From Boswellia sacra (lineage: Eukaryota; Streptophyta; Magnoliopsida; Sapindales; Burseraceae): a DNA stretch of 64,000 bases. The notes below the pieces were generated by a model, which saw only the letters and a program-made list of their open reading frames with translations, did no database searches and had not been told where the DNA came from. Positions 38,264 through 49,189 of this stretch are shown here, piece after piece. The position numbers and the translations under genes are program-made. The stretch is from assembly GCA_013180625.2 (NCBI GenBank), contig SNVD02004565.1, positions 496,001 to 560,000 of the forward strand, in the 5' to 3' direction. How positions within the stretch are numbered: the first letter of the stretch is position 1; the number at the start of each line of letters is the position of its first letter.

Positions 38264-39564
38264 GCGTGGAAGGTTAACAGACAATTCCCACGCTAGAGGG
38301 AGCTCCCCTTTGATTCTTTGGACCAAACCTTGCATAGCGTAACCATCATTAAATAGATCCACTCGGGCAACCTCCCGCTGGTATCTGTCTACAAATGCAT
38401 GGAGGGATTCATTAGGACTCTGCTTGATTGAAAGAAGGCTCTGTGCTGGTCGACTTCTTGTCTTCATATTGCTAAAGTGCGTGAGGAAACTACGAGCAAG
38501 CTCATCAAAGCTGGAGATGGATGCGGCTGGTAACCTCCTATACCACTGTTTAGCTGATTCTTTAAGGGTAAGAGAAAAAGTTCTACATATTATTCCCCCT
38601 GAGACCCCTTGTATCTCCATATGAGAAATAAAAGAGTCTAGATGCTCTTGGGGGTCCGTCGTCCCTTGGTAAAGCTCAAGTTGCGGCATCCGAAATCCGT
38701 ATGGGTACCTTTCCCTAAGGATATCCTCAGCAAAGGGTGACCCCATTGTGGACGACCATCCTCTTCTCCTCCTGAACGCTTAATCAACTTCTCCAGTTTA
38801 TGAATTTTTTCATCCATTTCTCGCTTGAACTCCGCATAATGATTATATGATGTTTCCTCCTCTGAGACATCCATTAGGACAGCATCTAGGCAATGATTCT
38901 TAACTCTAGGTGGTGAGCTGGGGCGATTTCTTTTTGACTGATAATTACCCCCTAGAGCGTAAGGACCATGATAAGAATAGGCTGGCTGATCAACATTACT
39001 TCCCCTTGGTCCTTGCTCAACGCTTGTATGGAGCTTTTTGTTTAGAGAGTGCCGAAGGTCTACTGCTACTAATTGTTGTTCAGATATGATGTGCGAAAGA
39101 GAGGGAATCTTTGGGCGACCATCCCCTCCTTCAACAATAAGATGGGGAAGATTTGGTTGAATGACCAGATGGAGAGGTAATCCAGTAGTCTGGGTGACTA
39201 GGTTAGGACGCCCACCAACATCCGTCGGGACATTAGGTACTACCATAGCACTCCTTGGGTTATTTTCAGCAATGTTTGCAGCCTGCTGAGTACTTTGTCC
39301 AAATGCTTGGTTGAACATAGTCACCATACGGTCCATTTGTTCACCAAAATTTCGCATGGTATGTTCGATGGTTGTTAATCGACTCGTCTTGCCTTTCCTC
39401 GGTCTTCTAGGTGGAAGTCGGGATTGCCTGGGGTTAGGCCCTACCCCAGAGGATATCACTAAAGCTTTCCCTGTATCAATTACCCTTCGACGTCGGGGAG
39501 GTGCTTCTACCTCGATTTCTTCATCAACCTCTAGGGAGGTTAAGTGTTGGGATGCGTGACTCAT
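38259..39564 (-). pseudogene. Tat-lineage gag, N-terminal part, frameshifted and cut off
   Basis: The start ATG at 39564 opens MSHASQHLTSLEVDEEIEVE. A basic proline-rich stretch follows, then a helical segment (MRNFGEQMDRMVTMFNQAFG), and after a frameshift near 38745 the conserved gag core (GFRMPQLELYQGTTDPQEHL, DSFISHMEIQ, KQWYRRLPAASISSFDEL). It stops at NLPRT (38259), where the inverted core begins. The last about 340 bp are duplicated in opposite orientation at 29491-29832, where the protein continues (YQEALARISSHADAEE). Confidence 0.88.
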
Positions 39565-39622
39565 GATGTGTTTGATTACGTTTGGATGGGAGCAACAACT
39601 AAAGAGGCTTAAATTGTCGTTT

Positions 39623-39640
39623 CCCACAGACGGCGCCAAC
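39623..39640 (-). other. Primer binding site of the Tat element
   Basis: The complement starts GTTGGCGCCGTCTGTGGG directly after the 5' LTR end CATCAACA; TGGCGCC is the usual start of plant Gypsy primer sites. Confidence 0.8.
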
Positions 39641-40013
39641 TGTTGATGCACGATTTCCAGACGGCCGGGAAGCGGATCGGAGCTCGACTTGTACATCAGG
39701 TCCAATCCTGTGAGCAAAGAAAAATAATCAGGGGTGTCGACGGTGGTACCGGCGAAAACTCTCCGACGCTCAAGTCAGTTTCTGGCACTTCGAAATTTTC
39801 GGAGAGAATTTCCTAGAGAGAAAAGCTCTCAAAAGCAAAGGAAATTTAGAGAGAGAATGAGTTCAGAAAAGTGTGAATACCTTGAGTAATAATTTGGAGG
39901 GTTTATATAGAAGTCAGGATGACTCGTTGTGGGACCCAGATAATAGGCCAAACAATGGGCTCTAAAAGTGGGCTTAGACTTAATTGAGGCCCAATTTTGT
40001 TATGGCCATAACA
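39641..40013 (-). repeat. 5' LTR of the Tat element (minus-strand orientation)
   Basis: It ends (plus strand) in TTATGGCCATAACA followed by the TTAAT duplication, with the primer site on its inner side. A TATA-like GGTTTATATAG lies near 39898-39908, read on the plus strand. Confidence 0.88.
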
Positions 40014-40196
40014 TTAATATTTATAATTTATTCGATAAATCTTAATTATTTAAAAAAAACTTAACGAAAGAGATATAATAAAAAATACATGATAAAAAAA
40101 TTAAAATATAATATTTTAATAATATTTATATTTTTTAATTAATGTAAATAAATAAATAATATAATATATAATTTTATTAAATTATATAAAAGAGTT

Positions 40197-41332
40197 AGGG
40201 GCTGTGTGGTATACAGCCTGGGAATTTGTGGGAGAAAAAAATAAAATCCATCCCTTGTTTGGTGTGTCAATTTTGAATGGGAACCCACTGGCTTTAGATT
40301 ACTGGAAAATGGGGTAATCTGTAACCCACTTGACTCTAAACAAACGCTTCCTTCCTCTCCCAGCCCGCTGCCTACCTCTTGTGCATTTATTTCTGTCTCT
40401 TCCCCTCCCCTCCTTTGCCTCCCAATACCTTTGTGCGTGTGTCTCTCTCTCCCCTTTTGACTCACCGACGATGGCTTGTGGTGGATGACGATGGCCGTGT
40501 GCGACTGGGTAGAGCAAATGGCAGCGGCGGCGCCCAATTAGGTAGAGCTTTGAGTGTCCATGAAGGCGACTTAGGTGGACAACAGCGACGATGCAGAGCT
40601 TCGAGTGACTGTAAAGGTGGCTTGGGTGGACGGCAGCGACAGCGAGTGGATGTTAGTGGGCTGGTGGTGGGTTCGTTGTCGTGAGTGGTGGCCGCAAGTG
40701 GTAGTGGGTTTGGAATTTCCAGTGATTCGGGTGATTGCAGAGAGCAGTTGAGCGAGTGGTGGAGCACGACTTCTGTGTTGGCAGTAGGTTTGCAGAAAAT
40801 AGAGGGAGAACAGAGGGAGTAACGGAGAAGAAGAAAAGATGAAAAAAAAAGGAAAAAAATTATTAGTTTGTGGATTTTTTTGTATATTTTTGTTTGGTAT
40901 TTTTAATTGTTTTGTAATTTGATTGTATCCAAAATTTAATTATTATAATTTTTGAGTATTTTGTTATATATTTTGTATATATTTCGTGGATATTTGTTGC
41001 GAATATTTTATTGGATATTTATAATTATTTATAACAAATTTAAAAAATCTTCTAAATTATTTATAATAATTCATAATAAATTTTAAAATTTTCAAAATTG
41101 TTATCCTCAATTTTTTTATACAATTATACTAAAACAAGAAAAAAATTGAGTATTTTTTAAAAATTGAAAAAAATTTATTTATCAAATTTACTCATATAAT
41201 GAACAAAGTTAATATTCCTGTGTACCTAATCTCACTTTTTCAGTAATCATATTCTTATGTTTTACTTTTTCATTGATATGAATCATATCCTTAAGATTCT
41301 CACCCCATGTACCAAACGGCCCTTTGGTTATT
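40197..41332. mobile_element. Possible MITE (Tourist-like ends)
   Basis: The left GGGGCTGTGTGGTA and the complement of the right end, AAGGGCCGTTTGGTAC, are inverted relatives typical of small plant DNA transposons. The left border has TTA; a matching right TTA is not exact. Inside is a GC-rich section (about 40330-40760) and then AT-rich DNA; open frames across the GC-rich section have no recognisable motif. Confidence 0.45.
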
Positions 41333-41469
41333 ATTGCTCACAAAAAAATTTTTTTTGTATTTATAGTATTTAAGTAACAATCTATAAAATAAATTATATA
41401 ATTTATATCAAAATAAATAAATAGAGATAATTACGTTTTCCCCTGTAATTAAGCGAAAATAAAAGTTTA

Positions 41470-42413
41470 TGTTGTTTCTAGACGTGCATGTGCATTACAC
41501 ATGAGTATTTTGTCATTATGTGATAAAAACATTAAATATGGATATTTTCCTAATCTCATTTATTTTATATAGATGTTTTGTATTAGGAAAATTTTAGTTA
41601 AATAGGAATAAGTTTGGATTTGGTATCCTAGTTGAAATAGGAAGTTTATATTTTCATTTATTATCTCTTTAGATTGAGATATAGTATCTTGTATCCTAAT
41701 TAGAATAAGAGAATATTTAATTATCCTAATTCCTTAGGAGTTTAATTATATATCTTCCTATTTTATTTCTCCTAATCCTATTATGATTTTGATTAGAATT
41801 TTTATAGGATTTCTAGGAGATTTCATCCAGGCATACCACCATATATACAAAGTTATTTCTACATAATGGTGTATGTTGATTATGTGGTGTGTTGTGTGAG
41901 TTGAGATTCAAGACATTCAAGGCATTTAACGCAAATTGAGAGAGAGCAATCAAGAGCAAGTTTAAGTGCGTTTTTTATTTGTTTCTTATGTCTTGTATAA
42001 AGCTTTAGGCTTTGGTTAATTGTTATAGGTCGGGTGAGTTTGAGGGAGTTGAGTAATCACATGTGTCTATACCAGTTACGGGTTTGTAGTAGTTATAGGT
42101 GTTATGTTATTCTCAACAGCGTGTTGTTAAGATAATCGTAACAGAAAGAGCAACGTCAAAAGAGTATGTGAAGGACTATGGTTGTGATCGGGGTTGATCA
42201 AATGTACATAGATTAGGTTAGTGAGTGAGCGGGTGTCTACCACGGTAAAGAGTCGTAAGTCGAGTGTAAACACATACAACATAGTGGATTGTAACTCTTG
42301 TTGCCCATGGATATAGGTTGGTTATAACCGAACCACATAAAATTCCTGTTCCGATTTACATTACAGTTTTCTGTTATATTATTTGTAACTTTCATACGCT
42401 GCAAAACCCAACA
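41470..42413 (+). repeat. 5' LTR of a Copia (SIRE-like) element; start uncertain
   Basis: It ends CAAAACCCAACA, two bases before a Met-tRNA type primer site (42416, TGGTATTAGAGCAGG). The left border was set at TGTTG near 41470 because it mirrors CAACA. A TATA-like CCATATATACAAAG lies near 41850. No second LTR was found in the window. Confidence 0.55.
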
Positions 42414-42415
42414 AT

Positions 42416-42430
42416 TGGTATTAGAGCAGG
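42416..42430 (+). other. Primer binding site (tRNA-Met type) of the Copia element
   Basis: TGGTATTAGAGCAGG resembles the plant initiator-Met primer site TGGTATCAGAGC with one change, placed just after the LTR. Confidence 0.8.
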
Positions 42431-42472
42431 AACACTGACATACTAGTTTAGATCAGATTTTTTTTTTCAGAT

Positions 42473-44338
42473 ATGGAAGGATTTCGGACAGGAGGATCGG
42501 TTACTCAACCACCATTACTTGAAGATGCAAACTATGCTTATTGGAAAGTCAAGATGAGAGCTTTCATCAAATCAATTGATGAAAGAGTGTGGACGAGCAT
42601 TGTTCATGGCTGGACACCCCCAACAAAAGCCAATGACGCTAGGCAGCAGATTGAGAAACTACAAAATGAGTGGAGTGAAGCTGAATACCGATTAGCTGGA
42701 TAGAATTCCAAAGGTATCAATGCTATTTTTAATGCTGTCAGCCTTCAACAGTTCAGATTAATTTCAAAGTGCGTCATTGCAAAAAAAGCTTGGGATATCC
42801 TTGAGGTAAAGAATGAAGGTACTTAAAGGGTTAAAGAATCTAAGTTGCTTACTTTAACTTCTAAATTTGAAAACTTAGCTATGCATGAAGAAGAAACCGT
42901 TAGTGAATTTCATACTAGACTTTGTGAAATTACTAACTCTGCTTATATGCTTGGTAAGGAATATACTGCGGTTAAAATTGTTAGCAAGATACTTAGATCT
43001 TTACCAGAAAAATTTTAGCCTAAGGTTACAGCTATCGAAGAAAGCAATAATGTGAAATTGTTGCGAGTTGATGAATTGATTGGGTCTCTTCAAACATATG
43101 AGATGGGTTTAAAGGCAAGAAGGAGGGAAAAGAGCATTGCCCTTGTTACTTCTTTAGAAAAAGAAGAAAAAGATGACAGAAATCTTGATGATTCCGATGA
43201 TGAACTTGCTCATTTGACAAAGAATTTTGTCAAATATATGAAGAAAAATCTCAAGAAGAAAAATTCAGATATCTTTGATGCTAAAAAGTTTCGTAAAAAG
43301 CCTGCAAAGAAAAATCAAGAGAAACTTAAGAGAAAAGGTATTCAATGTTATGAATGCAAAGGATTTGGGCACATTCAAACTGAGTGTCCTAATTATAAGA
43401 AAAAGAAGTTTGTGTGCAACATGGGGTGATGATGACTCAGAATCAGCTGAAGACAACTTCAACAATTATTTAGCATTCAATAGGACTATTTCATATAAAA
43501 AGCAAACAGTTACGTCTGACATAATTGAAGCTGTTGTGTCTAACGTAACAGAACAGAACAGATCAGACATTATGGATTCAGATGCTGAGAAGGATGCTGA
43601 GAATGATGCTGAATACTATGGAGAACTTCAGGAGACATATAATGCATTTTATGAGATGTGGGAGAAGCAGAAAGTACAGATCAAAACTCTTCAGAATGAA
43701 CAAGAAGTGCTCAAGAGCGAAATAGCATCTGCAGACGAAAAAATCATAAAACTGGAAGCTGTTGTGACAGACAAGACAGAATGTATCCAGAAAATTACTG
43801 CGGAATTGGATGAGGCAAACAAGTGCATTAATCAACTCAAGATAGGCTCAGCAAAGCTTGATCAAATTCTGAGTTTAGGCCGTGATAACTCCATTAAACA
43901 TGGGCTGGGTATGATGAAAAGAATGACGCTTCAACATCAAAGACAGTGTTTGTTAAATCTTTAAATTCCAGTAACACTTATAACTCAAGCTTTAAAGATA
44001 TGATTGATTTTGCTTCCCCAATGAGTTCTTTCATTTCAAATCCAGAAAAGGTAAGAAAATTTGTTCCTACTTGCTATTTTTGTGGTGTTAAAGGTCACAT
44101 CAGACCTAGATGCTATAAATTGCAAAATTTTTTAAAGAAAAAGGCAAGTCAGTTTAGACAGTTACATATAACACGACAGGATTGGGTTAAGAAACATGAA
44201 ACTCACTGCAAAGTTGCTGCACTCAATGTTTCTTCAAATAATGATTGTGCTTATTCTAAACATGTGACAGGAAATGAAAAGTGCTTTAAAATTTTCAGTC
44301 AGATAAGTGATGACAAAATATGTTGTTTAGAAACTTAA
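42473..44338 (+). pseudogene. Copia (SIRE-like) gag, decayed, without pol
   Basis: The ATG at 42473 opens MEGFRTGGSVTQPPLL with the Copia gag start ANYAYWKVKMRAFIKS. The UBN2-like region follows (RLISKCVIAKKAWDILE, SKFENLAMHEEETVSEFHTR), then a basic stretch and a knuckle CYECKGFGHIQTEC near 43350. A coiled coil (about 43620-43870) and a second knuckle CYFCGVKGHIRPRC near 44070 follow, the double-knuckle layout of SIRE-type gag. Stops occur near 42702, 42824 and 43018, with frameshifts near 43430 and 43905. No protease, integrase or RT follows: the homology ends near 44338 and a duplicated segment begins at 44561. Confidence 0.85.
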
Positions 44339-45496
44339 TGAATCAAAGATTATCTGCACTGAGCATGTTTCGACCTGTTCATATAAAGCACCAAGATGCA
44401 CTGAGATTTGAAAATTGAGAAAGGACATTGGCACTTATCAGTTACTTAAATTATAACAGTGTTCAGTTATGTTGTTTATATCTGTCTCATCATTAGTCTA
44501 TTTATAATTAAAGCATGCTTGAGCTGTTTTATTAGTATAATTTTGCTGGTAATTTCATGTGAGAACTTCAGGAGGTGTATAATGCATTATATGAGATGTA
44601 GGAGAAGCAAAAAGTACAGATCAAAACTCTTCAGAATGAACACGAAGTGCTCAAGAGTGAAATAGCATCTGCAGATGAAAAAATCATAAAACTAGAAGCT
44701 GTTGTGACAGACAAGATAGTATATATCCAGAAAATTACTCCAGAATTAGATGAGGCAAACAAGTGCATTAATCAACTCAAGATAGACTCAGCAAAGCTTG
44801 ATCAAATTCTGAGTTTAGGAAATGATAACTCCATCAAACATGGGCTGGGGTATGATGAAACGAATCATGCTTCAACATCAAAGATAGTATTTGTTAAAGC
44901 TACAAATTCCGATAACACTTCTAACTCAAGCTTTAAAGATATGACTGATTTTGCTTCTCCAATGAGTTCTTTCATTTTAAATCCAGAAAAGGTAAGAAAA
45001 ATTGTTCCTACTTGCTATTTTTGTAGTGTTAAAGGTCACATCAGACCTAGGTGCTATAAATTGCAAAATTTTTTAAAGAAAAAGGCAAGTCAGTTTAGAC
45101 AGTTACATATAACACGACAGGATTGGGTTAAAAAACATGAAACTCACTGTAAAGTTGCTGCACTAAATGTTTCTTCAAATAATGATTGTGCTTATTCTAA
45201 ACATGTGACAGGAAATGAAAAGTGCTTTAAAATTTTCAGTCAGATAAGTGATGACAAAATATGTTGTTTAGAAACTTAATGAATCAAAGATTATCTGCAC
45301 TGAGCATGTTTCAACCTGTTCATATAAAGCACTAAGATGCACTGAGATTTGAAAATTGAGAAAGGACATTGGCACTTATCAGTTACTTAAATTATAACAG
45401 TGTTCAGTTATGTTGTTTACATATGTCTCATCATTAGTCTATTTATAATTAAAGCATGCTTGAGCTGTTTTATTAGTATAATTTTGCTGGTAATTT
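43621..45496 (+). repeat. 940-bp tandem duplication of the Copia gag C-terminal part
   Basis: GAGAACTTCAGGAG occurs at 43621 and again at 44561, and the two copies match through to TTTTGCTGGTAATTT (about 44554 and 45496). Both cover the coiled coil, the second knuckle, HCKVAALNVSSNND and the downstream non-coding tail. The second copy mends the 43905 frameshift seen in the first but has lost the first Cys-x2-Cys spacing glycine (CYFCSVKGH). Confidence 0.92.
44647..45279 (+). pseudogene. Second tandem copy of the Copia gag fragment
   Basis: A 210-codon open frame from the coiled coil (DEKIIKLEAVVTDKIV) through the knuckle CYFCSVKGHIRPRC to KICCLET. It has no gag N-terminus of its own, so it is a fragment and not a gene. 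See the 940-bp duplication. Confidence 0.8.
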
Positions 45497-46330
45497 TGTT
45501 GACCCAGGTATGGCAACCCAATAGGGGGGGTGAATTAGGTTTTTATTTATAAAAACGGATTTAGAAAACTTTTCTTGAAAGATCAAAATTATTTAACTCT
45601 TTCTTTGAAAATAAAGGTGAAGAAGATGAAAATAAAATGCAATCAAGAGAATAGCAATAAAGAACAATCACAAGTGCAAGTAAATGTAAAGAGGAAAGGG
45701 ATAGAGAGAGTGCAAACTCAATTTACGTGGTTTGGCAAACCTTGCCTACGTCCACGGGCTCCTAGCTCCATGAGCTAAGCTTTCCACTAAGTTGTAGAAA
45801 TCTTTACAACTTGCTTGATGAACAACCTCACCAAGACCTTTTCTTCCAACTCTTGATAATACCACACCAAGAGTTCTTCTTGATGAACAACCTCACCAAG
45901 GCAACTTCCTTCAACTCTTGATAACACCACACCAAGAGTTCTTCTTGATGAAAAAACTCACCAAGGCAACTTCCTCCAATCTTGATAACACCACACCAAG
46001 AGTTCTTCTTGATAAACAACCTCACCAAGGCAACTTCCTTCAACTCTTGATAACACACAACAAGAGTTCTCTCAAGGATAACTATTATCCTTTACAATAA
46101 TATCTCACTCTCACCACAATACAAGAACAAAGATAATTTTTTACAACAAAAGTATAACTCTCTTCAAAGAGTAGATAAATAATATAAAAGCTCTTTAGAC
46201 TTGATATTTCTCTTGCTTTTTGCTTGATAAAATGCTTCTCTTGCACTCCTTGAATGCATGGGAGAATGGCTCCTTTTATAGGCAAATGGGATGAACTTAA
46301 TCAAGTGAAGACACCAACTCCAAATTTTCT
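45497..46330. repeat. Unclassified dispersed repeat with a 65-bp array
   Basis: It begins GTTGACCCAGGTATGGCAAC directly after the duplicated gag. It contains ATTTACGTGGTTTGGC and GCCTACGTCCACGGGC near 45721-45757, a motif pair also present near 18030-18070, so the two belong to one dispersed family. No protein motif is seen. Right border uncertain. Confidence 0.55.
45818..46080. repeat. 65-bp tandem array, four units
   Basis: Four units of 64-65 bp: each begins GATGAACAACCTCACCAAGG (or variant) and ends CACCAAGAGTTCTTCTT. AACTCTTGATAA and TTCTTGATGAAC inside the units allow short hairpins. Open frames through it repeat SWCGVIK-like peptides and are not credible genes. Confidence 0.9.
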
Positions 46331-46599
46331 GCCCACCATAAAAACCATAATCTTGTCTGCCATTTTTGTCAATGTTTTGTTTGAAATTTGAAAATTTGCA
46401 AAACATAAAAATTTGCACATTTGAATAAGCTTTCCAACGCATCAAGAATCAAGTCATTTGGATATCTGTAGCTCAATATATGGCCAAAACACCATTCGGT
46501 GCTCATGTGACTTGATTTTTCTTTCTTGTGTCAGTCCACCAAATTGAATGATAATTCTGTCAGCTTTCCGTTTGAAATTTGAATTTCTTCAAAACATGA

Positions 46600-46870
46600 A
46601 AGATCATGGGGAAGTTGAGGTAGCGCGAGCCTTTGATGTAGTTGGGGAAGTTGGAGAGAAGCAAGTGGAGGACGTTGGTGGGGTTGGCAGTGCAGATGCC
46701 ATGGGAGAGGTTGAGGACGCTGTTGACTTGGGAGAGTTGAAGATGGGGTTTGGGAAAGGAGGTCCGCCACCCATTCGTGGAAGCGGTGGTGGTTAAGGAG
46801 GAAGCCATGGAGGTTTCCGATCATGAGGTAGGATTTTGGGGTTTTGGTTGGAGAATGAGAAGTTGAGACG
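46600..46870 (-). pseudogene. Cytochrome P450 (CYP94-like) N-terminal fragment
   Basis: On the minus strand one frame reads SYLMIGNLHGFLLNHHRFHE then WVADLLSQTPSST; after a one-base shift another reads VNSVLNLSHGICTANPTN then VLHLLLSNFPNYIKGSRY. This follows the order in CYP94 fatty-acid hydroxylases (IGNL, HRF..W, ..ITANP.NVEH.L..NF.NYPKG). Heme-binding and I-helix regions are absent and the sequence ends in unrelated DNA on both sides, so it is a non-functional relic. The family call rests on recalled motifs. Confidence 0.6.
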
Positions 46871-46899
46871 AAGAAGCAGCGGTGTTGGAGGAGAAGCGT

Positions 46900-49180
46900 G
46901 ACTGATTTTGAGTTTAAAGTAATAAAATTTTGTTTTTTAATTATTAATTTAATTAAAATATTAAATTAAAATTAATTATTTATTTTGTATTTTCTAAAAT
47001 TATTATTTATCAACTATCATTTTTCCCTTTATCAATTATCAATTATTTGAAGTTAATAAGGAAATTAGAAGGTAATTTGTAATATTTTATCTCTCAAGAA
47101 GGGCTTTTATTTTTGTTTAATCTTGGGAGAAAATAAATTATCTCAAATAAATAAGATTAAAAAATATAAAATTCTATTTATGAATAAAGTTATAAAAATT
47201 AATTAAATATAATATAATCTTGCAACGTTAGATGAAGGAAAAGTCTGTTAAGTTGCTGCATAGTTTAAGACTCAAAAGTTAGTAAGAATGGTAATTTTAT
47301 CTATGTACTCATGTATCCGCATAATTATATCATAGTGAGAAGAATATCGATATCACTTTTATGAATTTGGATAGAGTAAGAGTATAAAAAATTAAATCAT
47401 GAGAGTGCGTTTAGAAAGGGGGATAAAGGTTGGATTAAACTATTTTTTAGGATTAATTGTTCGGTACCTTGTTTGACTTTTTTAAAAAAGATTGGGATCA
47501 GATTATTATTAGTCTCAATAGTATCAAGTTTATGGGACAAGTAGTCCCATGTGGAACCATGGGACTCAATAGTCTCAAGCTTTACAAATTTTTTTTATTT
47601 TTATTATAATTTATAATATTATAATTAAAATATAATATAATAATAAATAAAAAAATATTATTAAACTTATATTAAATAATATTAAAAATACTTAATTTTT
47701 AGTAAAAGAGTAATATTTAACAACTTTTCAATAAATTTAATTTTTAGCTATATTTAAATATTTAATTGTGATGTAATAAATAAAATTTTTATTATAAATA
47801 TTTTGTTTTCCATAATATTACAAACTTTTTTAGTATAATTGACAAAATTATAATGAAATATAATATAATAATAAATAAAAATAAAATATTATTAAATTCA
47901 TATTAAATAATATTTAAAATAATTACTTTTTCATAAAATAGTAATATTTAATAATTTTTTAAATAAATATAATTTCTAACTATATTTAAATATTTAATAA
48001 TGATGTAATAAAATTTTTTTATTATAAATATTTTATTTTCCATTATAATAAAATTTTTATTTTTATTATAATTCATAAAATTATAATTAAAATGTAATAT
48101 AATAATAAATAAAAATAAAATGTTATTAAATTCATATTGAATAACATTAGAAATATTTACTTTTTCATAAAACAGTAATATTTAATAATTTTCAAATAAA
48201 TATAGTTTTAACTATAGTTAAATATTTAATTATGATGTAATAAAAATAATTTTAATTATAAATATTTTATTTTCCATTATATTACACATTTTTATTTTTA
48301 TTTTGAAATATAATAAATAATAATTAAAAATATAATATTATTAAATTCATATTAAATAATATTAAAGATCTTACGTTTTCACAAAATATGATATTTAATA
48401 ATTTTTAAATAAATATAATTTTTTAAATATATTTAAATATTTAATTAACTATAAAAATGATGTAATAATAAATTAAACTTGAATAAAATTAAATTTGTTT
48501 ATATTTAAAAATAGATATTTTAAAAATTTATAATATAATAATATATTTCAGTCCCATACTATACCAAACATAAGATAACACTATATGGATCCAGTTTAAT
48601 CTAATCAAATCTCAATTCCCAGTAAACCACGAGGATTAGGATAAGCCACACAAGCATTTCTAGCTGGGCTGGCATGCTCTCGGCTAGGCCTAATTGACAT
48701 GTCTTGTTTTAAGTTTTCGATTTCTTGTTCTGTAGCATTGGCGGAATTATCAACATAAAAGCCTTCCCTAAAGCAAATTCCCAGATGCAGTCATGCAGTC
48801 TTACTTCAAATCTATCGGTATTAATCACAATTAAATCCTATTGAGCCCACTTATTATTTGCAAGCAATAAGCAATAGTCTATCTTTACTAGGACATAGTA
48901 CTTTTAAGCTTCTACTAGGCCTAGGTTTTATCTCTCTTATGACAAAGAGTGCGTTAGCCCTTTAGGGCAACAGAAGGCTTAACTCAAGGGCTTGTATCAA
49001 CTTTGAGAGATTATGAAACTCAATTTCTCTTTACAAGAGAAAAACCTGTCACTCAAAAAGGTAGTTAGATGAGTTTATCCATATCTTTTTTACATTAATT
49101 AGTGGAAGAAATAAATTTCAAATGGTGGATTAGTTCCTTTCAAAATATAACAAAATATAAAAAGACATAAACAAAAACAA
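46900..49180. other. AT-rich gene-free region with possible decayed MITE
   Basis: Long A/T-only stretches dominate 46920-48560, with internal near-repeats (the block around TAATATTTAATAATTTTTAAATAAATATAA recurs about every 230 bp at 47700, 47940, 48170 and 48390). Weak inverted similarity between about 47407 and 48625 (GGATTAAACT against the complement of AGTTTAATCTAA) suggests an old MITE. No gene was seen. Confidence 0.45.
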
Positions 49181-49189
49181 CCAAAAATA

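Larger units (their letters stand above)
28583..40013 (-). mobile_element. Ty3/Gypsy Tat-lineage LTR retrotransposon with inverted core
   Basis: The borders are TTAAT at 28578-28582 and 40014-40018, a matching 5-bp target duplication. LTRs at 28583-28943 and 39641-40013 share orientation. The PBS (complement of 39623-39640, TGGCGCCGTCTGTGGG) beside the right LTR and the PPT (complement of 28944-28960, CTGGGGGGACTAC) beside the left LTR show that the element runs on the minus strand, as does the gag start (39564 to about 38259). Yet gag C-terminus, protease, RT, two RNase H domains and integrase (29501-34370) run on the plus strand. The two strand switches fall at duplicated blocks (29374-29490/38147-38263 and 29491-29832/38259-38600). 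Dual RNase H, a 3' antisense gene and 3' tandem repeats mark the Tat lineage. Many stops make it non-autonomous. Confidence 0.9.

Noticed and set aside
37603..38296. Several overlapping open frames on both strands rich in Pro/Ala/Arg/Ser
   Set aside because: They run through the GC-rich 29-bp tandem array, where stops are rare; the peptides simply repeat the array.
40379..40767. Open frames on both strands in a GC-rich patch
   Set aside because: Low-complexity Gly/Arg or Ser/Pro peptides inside a MITE-like element; no homology recognised.
45818..46080. CRISPR-like array of similar spacing
   Set aside because: It is a head-to-tail 65-bp tandem repeat without unique spacers, in a plant genome; CRISPR is not plausible.
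47407..48625. A well-bounded MITE
   Set aside because: Only weak inverted similarity at the ends and no target duplication; kept as a possibility within the AT-rich region entry.
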